DNA of 64,000 nt from Prorocentrum cordatum (GCA_963575745.1 CAUYUJ010000725.1:138501-202500), one strand, 5' to 3'. Counted from the first letter of the stretch, positions 1 through 11,497 are shown. Notes: generated by a model from the letters alone, not told the origin. A program made the numbers and translations.

Positions 1-288
1 CGCGAGCACGGTGGCGAAATTGGGGAAACTTCCGGATCGGCGCAGGAAGGTGAGACTGCGACAGCGCGAGGGAGCGAGAGCGGCAAAAGTAGCACACATA
101 TACACATACATGCGCATAGAGAGAGGGACGAGCACGCAAACATGCAGGAACCGATTGACACTGATAAGCCGAGAAATATCAGCACACATCGCTGCATGCG
201 TAGGTGCACCATTATCGCGCTCACTTACACAGCGAGAAGTGAAGCCATAGGCATTCAGCACGGGAGAAAGAGCGAAGGTGGACGAAAG

Positions 289-290
<2 letters not shown>
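1..290. other. No gene recognised at left edge
   Basis: Short open frames exist, but none shows a recognisable domain or protein-like composition beyond chance. The stretch leads into the GA microsatellite. Confidence 0.5.
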
Positions 291-338
<48 letters not shown>

Positions 339-341
339 AAA

Positions 342-429
<88 letters not shown>

Positions 430-431
430 GC

Positions 432-475
<44 letters not shown>

Positions 476-480
476 GAGAG
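291..480. repeat. (GA)n microsatellite
   Basis: About 190 bp of nearly pure GA dinucleotide, with a few A-run, GGGA and GACA interruptions. The Arg-Glu and Leu-Ser open frames across it on both strands are products of the repeat and not genes. Confidence 0.97.
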
Positions 481-936
481 ATGAAGATGGGGCAGATGAC
501 AAGATAGGTGCGCTTGCGCCATCTATGGCATTCGACTCCTCCCTCCCATCACTTCGCACTTGGTTAACGTGCGCTGCATCTGCCGACGGGCGTTGTCATG
601 CGCGGGCGCAGAACGGGAGCTGTACACATCAGGGGGAAAAGCGATGCGATACGATACAAACGCACATGAGGGCTAGCATGGTCAATTATCTCAGCGTTAA
701 GTTCCAGCCGTGCAACACAATCTATAAAGGTCGGGTTGTCTAGCGCATAGAACGCAACAGCGCGACCTTACAACGTGCCGGGCCCCATGCGGCAAAACTG
801 CGATCCCCCCAGATCTTTCGACGCGCGGCTCGGCGGCAGCCGCGCAGCCGCTGGGCCGCGTGGAACTCAAACGCAGGGCAGGCCTGATGGAGAACCAGTT
901 GACATTAGCAGGTCCCCCAGGACGTTGCAGTTCCCC
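481..936. other. Unannotated spacer
   Basis: Mixed-composition DNA between microsatellites. I see no domain-bearing frame and no convincing RNA gene. Confidence 0.45.
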
Positions 937-1018
937 CCCCCCCATCCCTGCGCGCCGCCGCCCCCGCCCCCGCCCCCCGCCCCCCCCCCCCCGCCCCCGC
1001 CCCCCCCCTCCCCCCGGC
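937..1018. repeat. C-rich low-complexity tract
   Basis: Runs of C broken by single G or T. The G-rich complement has several runs of four or more G, so quadruplex formation is plausible. Confidence 0.9.
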
Positions 1019-1206
1019 GCACGCGCACGCAGCGCCATCGCCATCGCCATTACGCTGACCTCAAGACTTCCCATCTTCTCCCCAAGAAGCACGCGCGCGC
1101 TAGGTCCGCCGCTTGGCTGCATGACACCTTTCGCCACCAGGTCTCTGCAGCGCAGGCTCTGGGCAAATGGTGCTGGAACTGCAACTATGATTACCTCTCG
1201 CGCTAT

Positions 1207-1207
<1 letters not shown>

Positions 1208-1291
<84 letters not shown>
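1208..1291. repeat. T59-A25 homopolymer junction
   Basis: 59 consecutive T are followed directly by 25 A, giving a perfect 25-bp-arm inverted repeat without a loop. It could be two head-to-head poly(A) tails or slippage products, or an assembly artefact. Confidence 0.95.
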
Positions 1292-1293
<2 letters not shown>

Positions 1294-1313
1294 CATGTGA
1301 TTTTGCTTCTCTT

Positions 1314-1317
1314 TCTT

Positions 1318-1378
<61 letters not shown>

Positions 1379-1428
1379 TCTCTATATCTCTCTCTCTCTC
1401 TCTCTCTCCCTCCTTGTTTATTCTTTAA
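1314..1428. repeat. (CT)n microsatellite
   Basis: CT dinucleotide tract with CTTT interruptions, followed by a short AT-alternating block near 1432-1457. Confidence 0.95.
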
Positions 1429-1460
1429 CACATATATATATATGTGTATATACATATAGT

Positions 1461-1570
1461 TCTCTCTCTCTCTCTCAATCTCTCAATCTCTCTCTCTCCC
1501 TCTCTCTCTCGCTCTCTCTTTCCCTGTCTCGCTCCTGTTTTGTATTATGTTTTGTTTGTTGTTCTTTTTG

Positions 1571-1602
<32 letters not shown>

Positions 1603-1618
1603 TTTCTTTTTCTCTCTC

Positions 1619-1668
<50 letters not shown>

Positions 1669-1690
1669 GGTTCCTCTCTCTCACTTTTTT

Positions 1691-1754
<64 letters not shown>

Positions 1755-1823
1755 CCTCTCTCTATATATATATATATTTCTATGTTTCCCTCTTTCTCTC
1801 TTTCTCTCTTTCTCTTTTCCTCT

Positions 1824-1873
<50 letters not shown>

Positions 1874-1902
1874 CTCGCTCTCGCTCTCGCTCTCTCGCTC
1901 GC
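1461..1902. repeat. Long compound (CT)n microsatellite
   Basis: About 440 bp of CT repeat with CTTT, CTCG and a TATATATATATA island near 1762-1776. The repeat runs directly into the minus-strand orphan exon, whose C-terminal frame continues as Arg-Glu and Ser-Glu dipeptides through the repeat. Confidence 0.95.
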
Positions 1903-1904
1903 TG

Positions 1905-2222
1905 CCGCCGACAATCGCGCGCCGCCTCTTCTCCAGCACGTTGCGCATCGGCCACGCGAGCGGCCTTTTCGGCGCGGATCCGATCAGCTCTGTCGCATCG
2001 AGGCCCACCAGCGCCGCGCCCAGTGGCCGCGGCAACGCTGTCGTCGCTGGGTTCGGGACCAGGGCAACTTGCATCCGAACGTCGCCATTCGTCTCGCTGG
2101 ACCCTGGCCCCCTCAGGGCACGGGAAGAGACGTGCTTGATCAGCGACGAAACACCTTTGGGATTATTGTCTTTGATGTGTTCGCGGAACCACGCAGCGTT
2201 GGCATTGGCTTCTGCTGTCGTT
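1905..2222 (-). CDS. Orphan coding-like exon, function unknown
   Basis: A minus-strand frame is open from about 2222 to 1905 and has balanced, protein-like composition: a WFREHIKDN segment, then VALVPNPATTALPRPLG, then a basic segment ending VLEKRRRAIVGG. Upstream it is preceded by CAGCAG, which could serve as a splice acceptor. Downstream the frame runs into the CT microsatellite. I do not recognise the family. Protein-like composition is the only support, so it may be a single exon of a larger gene or a chance frame. Confidence 0.3.
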
Positions 2223-4342
2223 CATTACGCGATGGCTCTGCTAGACAGGAGGGATATGGTTAGACATGGCGGGCTTGGAGACCGCGCGTCTACATCCTAT
2301 CCTGGTTGCTGTTTCTCCTGAACCTTCTTGGCCACATCGCGGTGGAACGCGCTCGCTGCCAGGCCGCCTTTCCGCCGGGCACAGCGCCGGCGGAACCGGG
2401 GAACTCGACAGAATTACGCTCGGGTGTTTGGTTTGCTCGCGAGCGGTTGTTAGAGACAGCGGCGCCGCCTCGGGCACGAGCGGCCCATTTATTTTGCCGT
2501 TGCGTTTGGGTTTGTTTGTTTGGGTTGGCTTCTTCCCCCCGGGCCTCTCGTGGCCCGCTTCATGCTCGACAGGGCTTGCGCGCCCGCCCGCGGCGGCGAC
2601 CCCCCGACGCCGATCATCCCCCCGCCCATGGCGGCAGACAGGGTGGAGTGGATCGCGCCCGCGAACGCGATCCTTGCATGGGGCGGCATGCAGAGATATT
2701 TTACAACAAACTATGATATACCCCATCCCTGGATCTAGGAGTTCGGACAGTTTGGTCGCCTTCGGTTTGACGCATCGCCCATTCTGGAAGGCCCCAGCCA
2801 GATGCGTTTGCAATCAGCAGGTCTTTCAGCAGACACCCCCCTACGCAGATTAATTAGTTTGAGCAAGGGCGCGGGGCGCAAGGGTACTCTCGCACGCTAT
2901 CCCTACATGATTGGTGACGACCGCCCTTCTGCTAGACATAGCGCCACCATGGCCATTCTCGCGCGCCCAAAGATATGCATGCAAGCGCTCAGCTGAGCGG
3001 GCCCCGGCGCCCTCGGCCTCAAGAGAGGCCTCAGATGCAAATCCAAAGGGGGGGGGGGCCTGCGAGCTCAGGGCGGCATTTCTGAATGCAGTCGCATTTC
3101 TTCGTTTAAAACAGGAGGCGTAATCAGGTCGAACAGTTTGTTTACCGATTTGCGGGCGTCGAGCAGCAGATCTGCGTTTCATCAGACGCTTGCGCATGCT
3201 GCTCGATGCCCCCATGGACTGAACGCCCCAGATGTTGCATTTGGTCGAATTGGCGCATGTCCTCGAAAGTGCCCTCCCAAACAATATTGTGCATGGGCCT
3301 CGTTGAAAGAGCAGGCGTTGCTGGTTCTCCTCAATCTCCCCGCACGGGCCCCCGCTGCAAAAGGAGTCTTGGGCCAGTTCTGAGGAACTTGTTGGAAGCT
3401 CCCCGACGCGCTGCGCGCCCCCTATCACATTCGGAGCATCGCCCTCTCCAGCGCGCAAGTCTTCGGGGCCTGTTGGGAGGCCATCAGAGACCAGCCACCG
3501 GAAGCTCCAGCTCGCGTCGCTGCCCCCTGATCAGAGAAACAAGAATCCCACGGCCGAGAGGGCAGCGTTAATGACATCGCACAGCAACACGCAAGGCTTC
3601 GAGCGAAGCGATATGAACTATTGCTGCCCACAACGGCTCGTCTGGACATCGGCAGTCTTGGCGGCCTGGACCCTCTTCCCAAGCTCGACCTGCAACGACC
3701 GAGTTGCGGTCGAGCGGGGTCCGAGGTATAGCCGACTAGAAATGTCCATCGTTTCTACAGACATTTGAGCACATGCTGCGTTCTTCTCATCGAGGATGGC
3801 TGCGCAAACGAAAATAGCCCCCTGTCGCTTGGGCCATGCTGGCGACCTCAGAGCGAAAGTTCAGCCTCCAACAAGCATCATTTCTGTTGGGGACTCAGCG
3901 TTCCAGGTCGAGCGAACATCTCGGCCCCAGGACAAATTTCTCCCCATATTCATCAACGAACCGGGGCAGCCCTCGCATCAGTTTCTTGAATGAATCATCG
4001 GCGAACTTGCGCAGCAAGAGGTGGGCGCTAGCGGGCGGGGTGGGGTGGGGCTGAATGCATCACTGCGTCAAGCAGCTGTACCTGGGGATCCTCCTCGCGA
4101 CGCGTTTTAACCGGGCGGCCCGTCGGGAATCCCGATTTTTCTCAGAGGCGACGAAACCGCAGAAAGGCCCCTTGGAGCGTGCCCCGCGAGCAAGAGCAAG
4201 TCCCCATTCGGCAGGCGCGGTTGTGCATGCTAGCCTTTTGCCTGCTCGAAGGCGCGGAGCTCGGGCCCCGGCGCTATCTCGCGGATGGCCTCGTCGAGTG
4301 AGGTCCGTTCTGTGGAAGCGAAAGAATTAATTACGTCACACC
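2223..4342. other. No supported gene
   Basis: Several overlapping frames on both strands are open because the DNA is GC-rich. A minus-strand segment near 3330-3190 reads MHNIVWEGTFEDMRQFDQMQ in one frame, which is protein-like, but in-frame stops follow. It may be a relic of a mobile-element protein. Nothing else stands out apart from a G9-10 run near 3048. Confidence 0.4.
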
Positions 4343-4525
4343 AGAGAGGTGCCCCAATCAGTGGACGGTTTGAAATGGAATCGATGAAAAGATCGATGCG
4401 GAAATCAGCCAGGAGCCCTGGAACCCGGAACCCGCCGACATCGGCCCGGAACCAAACATTGAGAACCAGGGAACGCGGAACTGCGAACCCGGGAACCCAG
4501 CGCGCCAAAATGGGCGGGACATTGT
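4343..4525 (-). repeat. Dispersed repeat family A, inverted copy
   Basis: The reverse complement matches the plus-strand copies at 4640-4800 and 20715-20930 through the landmarks TGTCCCGCC, ATTTTGG, GGGTTCCCGGGTTC and GGTTCCGGGCCGAT. Its far end matches 11786-11852 through TTCATCGATTCC and TCTCTGGTGT. The repeat is rich in GGGTTCC-type units and has no coding signature. Confidence 0.8.
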
Positions 4526-4639
4526 CGCCTAATCTTTCATTTTCACACCGCGGCGCGCGCAGGTTGGCAGCGATGGCGCCCTCTCAGGAACTTGTGGTCC
4601 ATCCCGGATTCCCTTTTTCCTTAATCAGCGCTGGCACTG

Positions 4640-4800
4640 AAGGGGTCCTGGCGGAAATCGGAAGATTTGGCGAAAGTGCCCCGCCGATTTTGGTGGGCGG
4701 CTGGTTTCCCGGGTTCCCGGTTCCGGGTTTTTTGGCTCCTGGTTATTGGTTCCGGGCCGGTTTCGGTGGATTCAAAGTTCCCGGGGCCCGGGGCCCCGGT
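4640..4800 (+). repeat. Dispersed repeat family A, direct copy
   Basis: It begins with GGCACTGAAGGGGTCCTGGCGG and continues through CCCGCCGATTTTGGT and GGTTATTGGTTC, collinear with the copy at 20.7 kb. Together with the inverted copy 115 bp to its left it forms a large imperfect inverted pair. Confidence 0.8.
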
Positions 4801-5170
4801 CGATTTCCCCTGTCCGCCCGCCGCGTCAAATTTCTGGCGCGCGCGTCGCTATATAGGGGTACCGCCATCATTTCTCGCGATATGCGTGTAGTCCCCTTTC
4901 CTGACGCGCGCCATTATATCTCACATGAGTGGCGATCGCGTCCCCGCGATGATGCGTGAGCTTCCATGTCGACGCTGTCGTCTCATATATCCCTCGTCGT
5001 TGCTCTCGTCGTGGCCTTTTCTGGCTCTCGGCGCCTCACTCCGTTGCAGGACATGTCGTCTAGACGCCAGTTCGTTGACCTTTCTTAGCAAAAAACACAA
5101 ATGTGTTCTGGGCTAGCTGCTAGCAGCAAGCCGCTCCAAAAGCCCGTTCGCACCCTGCCCGCCCACCAAC

Positions 5171-6041
5171 ATGAAGGCTGCAATTTCTTGGGGTGCGGCG
5201 AACAGATACTGGCCGGCATTGACTCGCGCGCTCCAAATGTCCGACGGGAATGGCCTCGACCAGCGATCGCTGTACAAAGTTGCTCTGAAGCTCGCGCCCG
5301 ATCGTGGCCTGGGCGCGAACCCTTGCAGCGCCGAGAAGGGCGCAAATAGGTTTCGCGCAATCCTCTCCCGACTAGGGAGCATGACGAACAAAGGTCAGAA
5401 CGTTCATCGCCCGCGGCGGAAGGGGTGTTGCACGCTTCTCGAGACGGTCGGACCCACGGAGAACGGTGAGTGCCGCGATGAGCATCCACATGCCCTTGCA
5501 GCTATTTAAGACGAACCAGATGACGATGCGATCTGTTTGGGGGCATCACCTCGCAAGCTGGCGCCTCTGATTGACGTCGATGAGCCTAGCATCTACAGCA
5601 AGGACAGCTCGATGGAGCCATCGAATCCCGAGCTCGAGAAGACACTAGATACTGCAGAATGCCTTGAGGGGAGACGAGGGCCCCGAGCGCATCAGCACCA
5701 AGAGTGGCGACCCGAAGTTCGTGAAGGTGATTGGGGGTGCCCCGACGGATGTGCTGAAGACGTTGGTCGGGGAGCCCACCCAGCGCGTTTGCCCTGCGAG
5801 TTTCGCAGGGCTCAACGCCGAGCTGAAGGTGCACCACGAGGACCGCAAGGGCAAGGCGCGCGGCAACTCTGGCGCGAAGGGGCGCGCCAAGGGCAAGGCC
5901 GGCATGACGTCCTCGAAGGGCAAGGGGCCCGAGGAGACATCTTTTCATGCCAGGGCGAAGCGACGGCACAGCTCAGTAAACCCCGACCAGGGGCGCATCG
6001 GCGCGCGCGACCTCGGCCCCAGCAAGGAAGCCGCCGCGTAG
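5171..6041 (+). pseudogene. Decayed lysine-rich gene, unknown family
   Basis: An ATG at 5171 opens a frame (MKAAISWGAANRYWPALTRA) that stops at 5507-5509, but the same frame is protein-like again immediately after (DEPDDDAICLGASPRKLAPL) to about 5660. A one-base shift near 5664 then moves into the frame that reads STKSGDPKFVKVIGG and ends in a lysine/glycine-rich tail (GKARGNSGAKGRAKGKAG) with a stop at 6041. One nonsense codon plus one frameshift indicates a pseudogene, although a short intron or sequencing error could explain the second change. The basic tail resembles in style the lysine-rich proteins at 7.5-8.9 and 34.3-35.6 kb, but I see no clear residue alignment. Function is unknown. 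Confidence 0.5.
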
Positions 6042-6965
6042 AGAGCTCAAGAGCATGCGCGTGCCAAGGCAGACGAGTGCAGGAAGCTCAGGGACGAGAG
6101 ACAATTGTCTGATTTTGTGGAGCACTAGTTGCGCGCGCCTCTGCTGGCCCCTGCTGGCCCGCCATGGTTTTTCAGGCCGACCTCTTTTGCGCGGGGCTCG
6201 CGCTGGCCACGCGCCGAATCATCGGTGCCGGTATCGCCAGCATCAGCATCATCATCGGCATCATCGCCACACTTTCCATCATCATCGTATTCATATTCAT
6301 TGTGATCTTGCCGCCATATCATCGCACCCATGGCTATGAGCGTCACCATTCGTACCGCGATGTAGCCATCATCATATTGTCATGATCGCCCTTATCCTCG
6401 TCGCCACCCTGCCTCTCGCTGCGCACTGGCTGGCGCCCCTTTCGGTCTTGGAGGGGGTCGCGGGGCCCCGATCGCGGCGACCGACGATGGCGACGAGCGT
6501 TTTCGCTCGAGCAACTCGGGGGGTCTAAGCATCTCGATCAGATAAGTCGAGACAGGCTTCGAGGCAAAATTTGGCAGACCCCCCTTCCCCCCAAGCCCCC
6601 CCCCCCCCCCCTTGACATCCAGCCGCGCGGCCGCAAGTCGAACCTAGTTCAAGTCACCCAGCGCGCGTGTTCTTCATTGTAATGTCCCTGATTGCCATTC
6701 CTCTACTCCTTTACCTAGCTCTCATGTCAGTATCGGCATTCCTTCTCCCCCTCCTCATCTCGTCGGTCGGGCATCAGCGGCCATGGGGGTGTCGGCGCAT
6801 TATATATTCCGCCACCAGCGTGCGCAAGTCTAGTCGCGCCCCCGCCACGCCCAACCCAATCCAGTCCTCGTGCCCCTTTTGCGCAGATGTGGACAAGCGA
6901 CGGAACGCGCGCCATGGCCTGGTCTGATGCGCAGTGCTGTTCTCGGCTTCACCCCCCTGCCCCCC
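6042..6965. other. Spacer with short ATC tract
   Basis: Contains an ATC-rich stretch near 6215-6385 and a C11-12 run near 6598. No gene is supported. Confidence 0.5.
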
Positions 6966-6984
6966 CCGCGGCCGTTTTGGCTCA
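6966..6984 (+). other. Possible relict spliced-leader sequence
   Basis: CCGCGGCCGTTTTGGCTCA matches 16 of 19 positions of the dinoflagellate spliced-leader core CCGTAGCCATTTTGGCTCA. Relict leaders are known where trans-spliced mRNAs have been copied back into dinoflagellate genomes. It lies about 500 bp upstream of, and on the same strand as, the decayed gene at 7480-8924. The match is short and in GC-rich DNA, so chance is possible. Confidence 0.3.
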
Positions 6985-7479
6985 GTGGCAGACGCGCTTT
7001 AGCCGATTCACGCGCGAGGTCCGTTCGATCATTCCTGATGCGCCATTCCAAGGCGCTGCATTCCGCCTCGGGGCAACGGCGCAAGTGGCGCAGCGGCGGG
7101 AGCGGGCCCCCGAAACGTCTTCGCCCCAACCCAACTCTGGAAACCCGATGTCCACGGAGAGAATGGGGCCAACAGGCCCCGATCAAATTGTTTGTTCCCT
7201 CCGTCGTGCCCCCCCTCTTTCTCCTCGGTCACAGGGGAGCTCTCGGCGAGCGGCGCGCTTGCCATCGCCCGCGGCGCAGCGCGGCGTGGTGCGGGGGGGG
7301 GGGACTGGCGATGGCGCCTGGTCGCCAGGCCGTTTCTCTTTCTTCTTCCTCCTCGCGCGCCGCTTCTCTCCATTATTCCTTTTTTTTTTTTTCTCCGCCA
7401 GCGGTGCCGACTGATGATGTGGAAGCCGTCTCCACGACCGGGGGGGGCTTCATTCCCTCCCCCCCCCTTGCGTTGTTTT

Positions 7480-8924
7480 ATGTTTGCCGACCGCCCAAAT
7501 TGGACGCTGGCCCTCTTCCCGGCGCGCCAGTCACTGTCGAGGACAGCCCGCTGGCGGTCGCAGATGTTGTGGGCGTCCACGTCGAACGCCTCCTACTCGC
7601 ACTCGATTGGATCGGCACTGTGGCTCCGGCGTGGAACATTGCAGAAACTAAGTACAACCGAGCGCTAGCGCTCGCGATCGAGGACGTCGGGGCGAACGTC
7701 GCCTCGACCAAGAGCATTCGCGAGGGCCCCAATGGACGCCGCGGTGATTCGGATGTCTTGAAGACCAGCGCGTTGTTCTCAGAATGCGAGGGAATCAACA
7801 GCCCGGCGAAGATCTCCAACGCGCCGAGGCGCTCCATCAAGCAGCAGGCGAGTGTGAAGCGGCAGCGGAGCAACATGAAGTATTATTTGGAGAGCAAAGG
7901 GATGACCCACGGCTACAACAGCCTCGGGAGGGACGAGAAGATGGCCCACCTCGAGAAGCATCCTGGCAGCGAGACCGCGCATGGCACCGTCAAGACCACC
8001 CTTGAGAATTCTAAGATCATTGAGGTCGGCACGGCCAGTGCGGCAGCGTTCGCGTGGATGAACAGTCAGCAGATGCTGACCCCGCGGGGCGCGGGGAAGA
8101 CGAAGGCGAAGATCGAGTCGGAAACCCAGGCTGTCAAATGCACGCTGCCTATAGCTACCCGCATTGCTCGCCAGAATGCCTCGAATCGTTCGATCGTTCG
8201 GATTTGACGCCCCAAATCGTTCAAAACCACGAATATGTCGATCGCTCGGCTTGGAATGGCAGCGGCGTTTGACATGCCGCGCGAGGAATGCTCGAGGGGC
8301 AGGCCGACGAAACGACTGGCGAGAACAGCGAATGGCTGACATAATGCAGAATCTAGGCCAAGTCGGGGTCCACGAGCGAGATTACGAAGAGCGTGCAGGA
8401 GATCGACGGTTCGGAGAGCCTCGAGGGTGATGCGGCTGCTGCTGCGTTGACCAACCGGCTCGAGTCAGCGGACGTCCTCGCGCCTGGTTCGTCGTGCTCG
8501 AGTTCGGGGGCTGCGAGTTCGGAGGCTGCGACGGCAGGAGCTGCGGCAGTGAAGACGGAGGCGGGCGAGGAGCCCCAGGAGCTGCCCAACCAGAAGACCA
8601 TGGGTCAGCTGAAGAAGGATGCCAACGCAGACAGCCACCGCGCTCAAGACCATGCTCGAGGAGACGGCCAACGGGAAGTATACCCAGGACCTCCATAACG
8701 ACATCCGAGCAGCGATTTCGATGATGGCGGGCATCTACAAGAAAATCGGGAAAGCGACCAAGATGAAGGTCAAGGACGAGGCGGCGCTGCTGGCCACTGC
8801 GCAGAACGTCGACGAGCAATGCGAAGTGCGCAACGAGCTGAAGGAGGCCACTGATCGTTTGGGCCCACCCAGGCCGAGGAAGCCGCAGAAGTCGAAGGGC
8901 GCTGCCACGGTAGATGAGGATTGA
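7480..8924 (+). pseudogene. Decayed paralogue of the 34.3-35.6 kb lysine-rich gene
   Basis: Coding character starts near 7480-7490 in a frame open until 8207 and includes KYYLESKGMTHGYNSLGRDE, LENSKIIE and AFAWMNSQQM. These align with the 34.3-35.6 kb gene (SYDKMSRKAK, EKKSKITE, GEWMNCEQ), so the two are paralogues. A 143-bp inverted-repeat element (8132-8274) interrupts the frame. After it a different frame reads GQADETTGENSEWLT, meets stops at 8342 and 8354, then continues EITKSVQEIDGSESLEGD. A one-base shift near 8625 leads to the terminal frame (TALKTMLEETANGKYTQDLH ... stop 8922-8924). The predicted product is lysine-rich, probably helical near the C-terminus and of unknown function. The combined lesions suggest a pseudogene; some gaps could be introns. 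A possible spliced-leader relic lies upstream. Confidence 0.6.
8132..8274. mobile_element. 143-bp terminal-inverted-repeat element inside the 7.5-8.9 kb gene
   Basis: The left end TGTCAAATGCACGCTGCC is the near-complement of the right end GGCAGCGGCGTTTGACA. The element encodes nothing and sits between two reading frames of the same gene. Its 143 bp (2 mod 3) matches the frame change from the upstream to the downstream coding segment, as expected if it is removed as an intron. A GC-AG removal of 8130-8296 would also fit the frame. No clear target duplication is visible. Confidence 0.55.
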
Positions 8925-9906
8925 GCACGCGCTGTTTCACGACCGAATGCGCCGGTCGAGCTCGGACCGGGGAAATGCGAGTGACAAAATTAAAAAACGC
9001 AAGCCCCCCCCCACTAGGTATAACAGGCGTGTGACCAAACAAACAATGCCTGTCGACGGGTCTCCAGGGGGCTTCATGCGAGCCCCGCGGTAGCGCCTCG
9101 GTAGCCTCGCGGGGAATTCTCGGGGGCGTCTTAGGGGCCTCATGCAGTCGTGCGGGAAGTCCTGAGAACCCTTGGCCTTATGGGGCTGTCTGGGGGTCTA
9201 TTGGGCGCAGCTTTGGTGGCTCTTGGGGGGTCCTGGAAGGCCAGCGCCATTGCTGCGTCGTCGCATCATCCACGCGTGCGTTCCGCCTGCATGTGGTCCG
9301 ATCCTTGTTATCATCCTCTTCCGCGTAGCATGGCCGCTTGGGCTCAGGCGCCGTGCTGGATTCCATGTCAGAGTCTTCGTATCAGGCTCCTTGTTGTCTC
9401 GCATTCAATGGCTATTCACATGGTTCTCTTTTTAGCGTTTCGTGAGTCTACTTGCATGCATCTGGCGTCGATGGGGAAACGTGGCACTCGCGAGAGGGTG
9501 ATTGAGAAGACCGCCGGCGCATCGCATCAGACGCCACCTCGGGGAATGCTCGATCGCCAACGGGAGCGCGCGGCAGCGAACGTCGGGGGCAGCGCCAGCC
9601 AGCGGCAGTGGCCCCGCATCGCTGGACCGCCAATCCAGCCGGAGAGCCGCGCCGAGGCCCCGCGCCGCTGACAGATTCTTTGCGGCGCGACTGGGCCAGG
9701 GGGAAGCCTCCAGCGAACAAATACTTGGAGCGTGGTTGCGCCGAGGGCATGCGCCGCCGAGGCAAAGTACCCGACGACCTTAGGCATGCAAATAAACATA
9801 TCATCCTGCACTTGGGTGGCCTTCTGGCGCTCCAGAGGTTCAGCGCATCAGCTTTGCAGCTCCTGGCGATCGACCGCAAGCGCGCCCCCCGGTTGATCCT
9901 CGCTGC
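8925..9906. other. No supported gene
   Basis: GC-rich DNA with G-rich imperfect repeats around 9060-9245 (units such as TTGGGGG and CTCGGGGG). Frames on both strands are open over 9448-10020 but have no recognisable domain. Confidence 0.4.
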
Positions 9907-11212
9907 ATGTTCGAGGGCGTCGCCGAGACTGGCGACGACAAGTTCAACGTGAAGCTTCGCGGCCTTCTCGGGGGCGCCAATGAGTTCTGGGAGGCGTTCA
10001 TGGGCAACGTGCTCTATCAATCAGCTCGGGGGCACATCGGCCGCGCATGCTCAGCGCCGCTGACCCTTGATTGGGGCGGGCGGCGCGGCCACTCACGAGA
10101 CTGGCGGGCTTTTCGCCATCAGTTGGACGAGCCTTCTCAGCCAAGGGAGTCACTGGGTCGACTCACTTTATTTATTGTTTCCTGAAGTCAGATATGCATC
10201 CAGGAACTTCCGAGAGTTGGTTGGCTGACCTTGCCGAGCGAATGAACCATCTGATGAATGGCGCGCGTGAGGATGGCGCACCTTTGCGCGCCAGAGGTTG
10301 CAAAGGTTTTGCGGTCATGCTACGCGGCGACTGGGAATTTTCACTCAAGCACTTGGGTTTTCACGCTGGGACTCTTCTCCGAACGTGCGATGAATGTGCT
10401 CTTCGTCTAACTCAATGGATTCACCCTTATGCTGAACGAAGCGTGCGCGGCGCAATACAATAAGAACCCACTAAGACTACCTCGGCGGCCTTCGAGCGCA
10501 GGGGTTGCCAGTGCCTGCGCAGTCTCGAATAATTTCGCTGAGGATGGAGGGTGTTGCGCTCGATTGTTCCCGCGTTCTGGACCGAGGCAGATCGTCTCAT
10601 AGCATTGCAAACGCTCTGGCGGAAGTCGTGGTCCAAGGTCATTGGGCCGGTGACGATCAATGTCGGGCTCAAAACCTGGAGAATGATATCAATGCGTGGT
10701 ATACCGCGCGCCGCGATGCTTCGCGCACCCAGGAGAAGCTCACGTGCGAGAGGCTCAAGGCATCGAGCGACTGGCCAACACTATTGCCGAAGGGGCGGCC
10801 ACGCGGCATTTTGCCGCGTATGCTGCCCGTGCCGCTGCTTTGTATCATAGGAACGACTTGCACGACAACCGCAGGCATGCCATCTGTCACCTGCTGCACC
10901 ACTTGTCACCAAATTATTGTTGAAGAGCCAAGGCACCTCATAGATGAGGCCAAGCAGGGAATCAGCACTCTGTCACAGTACCTGGTGCAGCTTTACATAA
11001 ATCGCGCAGACGAAACTCTGCAACATCGGCAACGGATGTGGATGATGGTTGCAAAGTGCCATGCGTTTCAGCACCTCTGCGTGATTCAAGCATGCGGCCT
11101 GGTCAACCCCGAATGCACTTGGAACTACGCTCCAGAGGAGATGCAGAGTGATGAAGGACATTGCGTTGAGTTGCCACAAAACGAACGCAGCACACCTGAT
11201 CATTCTCAAGTG
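9907..11212 (+). pseudogene. Decayed member of the 37.4-39.6 kb repeated protein family
   Basis: Pieces of one protein lie in shifting plus-strand frames: GDDKFNVKLRGLLGG near 9930; VMLRGDWEFSLKHLGF followed by CDEC near 10313-10400; NLENDINAWYTARRDAS near 10677; ERLANTIAEGAATRHFAAYA near 10770; and MVAKCHAFQHL, NPECTWNYAPEEMQ, then after a one-base shift near 11148 MKDIALSCHKTNAAHL with a stop near 11218. The order and spacing of GDW, CxxC, K-H-x-F-x-H-L, (G)NP..Y and A..CH mirror the intact gene at 37,371-39,608. At least three frameshifts make this a relic. From memory of dinoflagellate proteins these belong to a very abundant, probably mobile, family; its biochemical role is unknown to me. 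Confidence 0.6.
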
Positions 11213-11302
11213 GTTGACTGATGCGTTCGATGATATTGTCGGTTGAGGTTTCGCACAGTGGTGGGCGAAGCGCAGATGAAACACCATCGTCGGCATCACA
11301 TC

Positions 11303-11497
11303 GGTGCGAGGGAGGGGGAGGGAGGGAAGGGGGGGGGAGGGGGAGGGGGAAGGGGGGGGAGAGGGGAGACGGGGGGGGGGACATTAGGGGGGGGAGGGCG
11401 AGAGAGAGAGAGGGAAGGAGGGGGCGGGGGAGGGGGGAGGGAGGGAAGGAAGCAGGGAAGAGGACGGGCGGGAGGGGAGGGAGTCACGTGTCCTGCA
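11303..11497 (+). repeat. G-rich purine tract
   Basis: Nearly pure purine with many runs of three to nine G (GGGAGGG, GGGGGG). Strong G-quadruplex potential on the plus strand. The glycine/arginine frames here come from the repeat. Confidence 0.9.

Noticed and set aside
142-559. Arg-Glu and Leu-Ser repeat proteins
   Set aside because: Products of the GA/CT microsatellite.
697-1455. 252-codon minus-strand ORF
   Set aside because: It consists of poly-Lys, poly-Phe, Arg-Glu and poly-Gly encoded by homopolymers and microsatellites.
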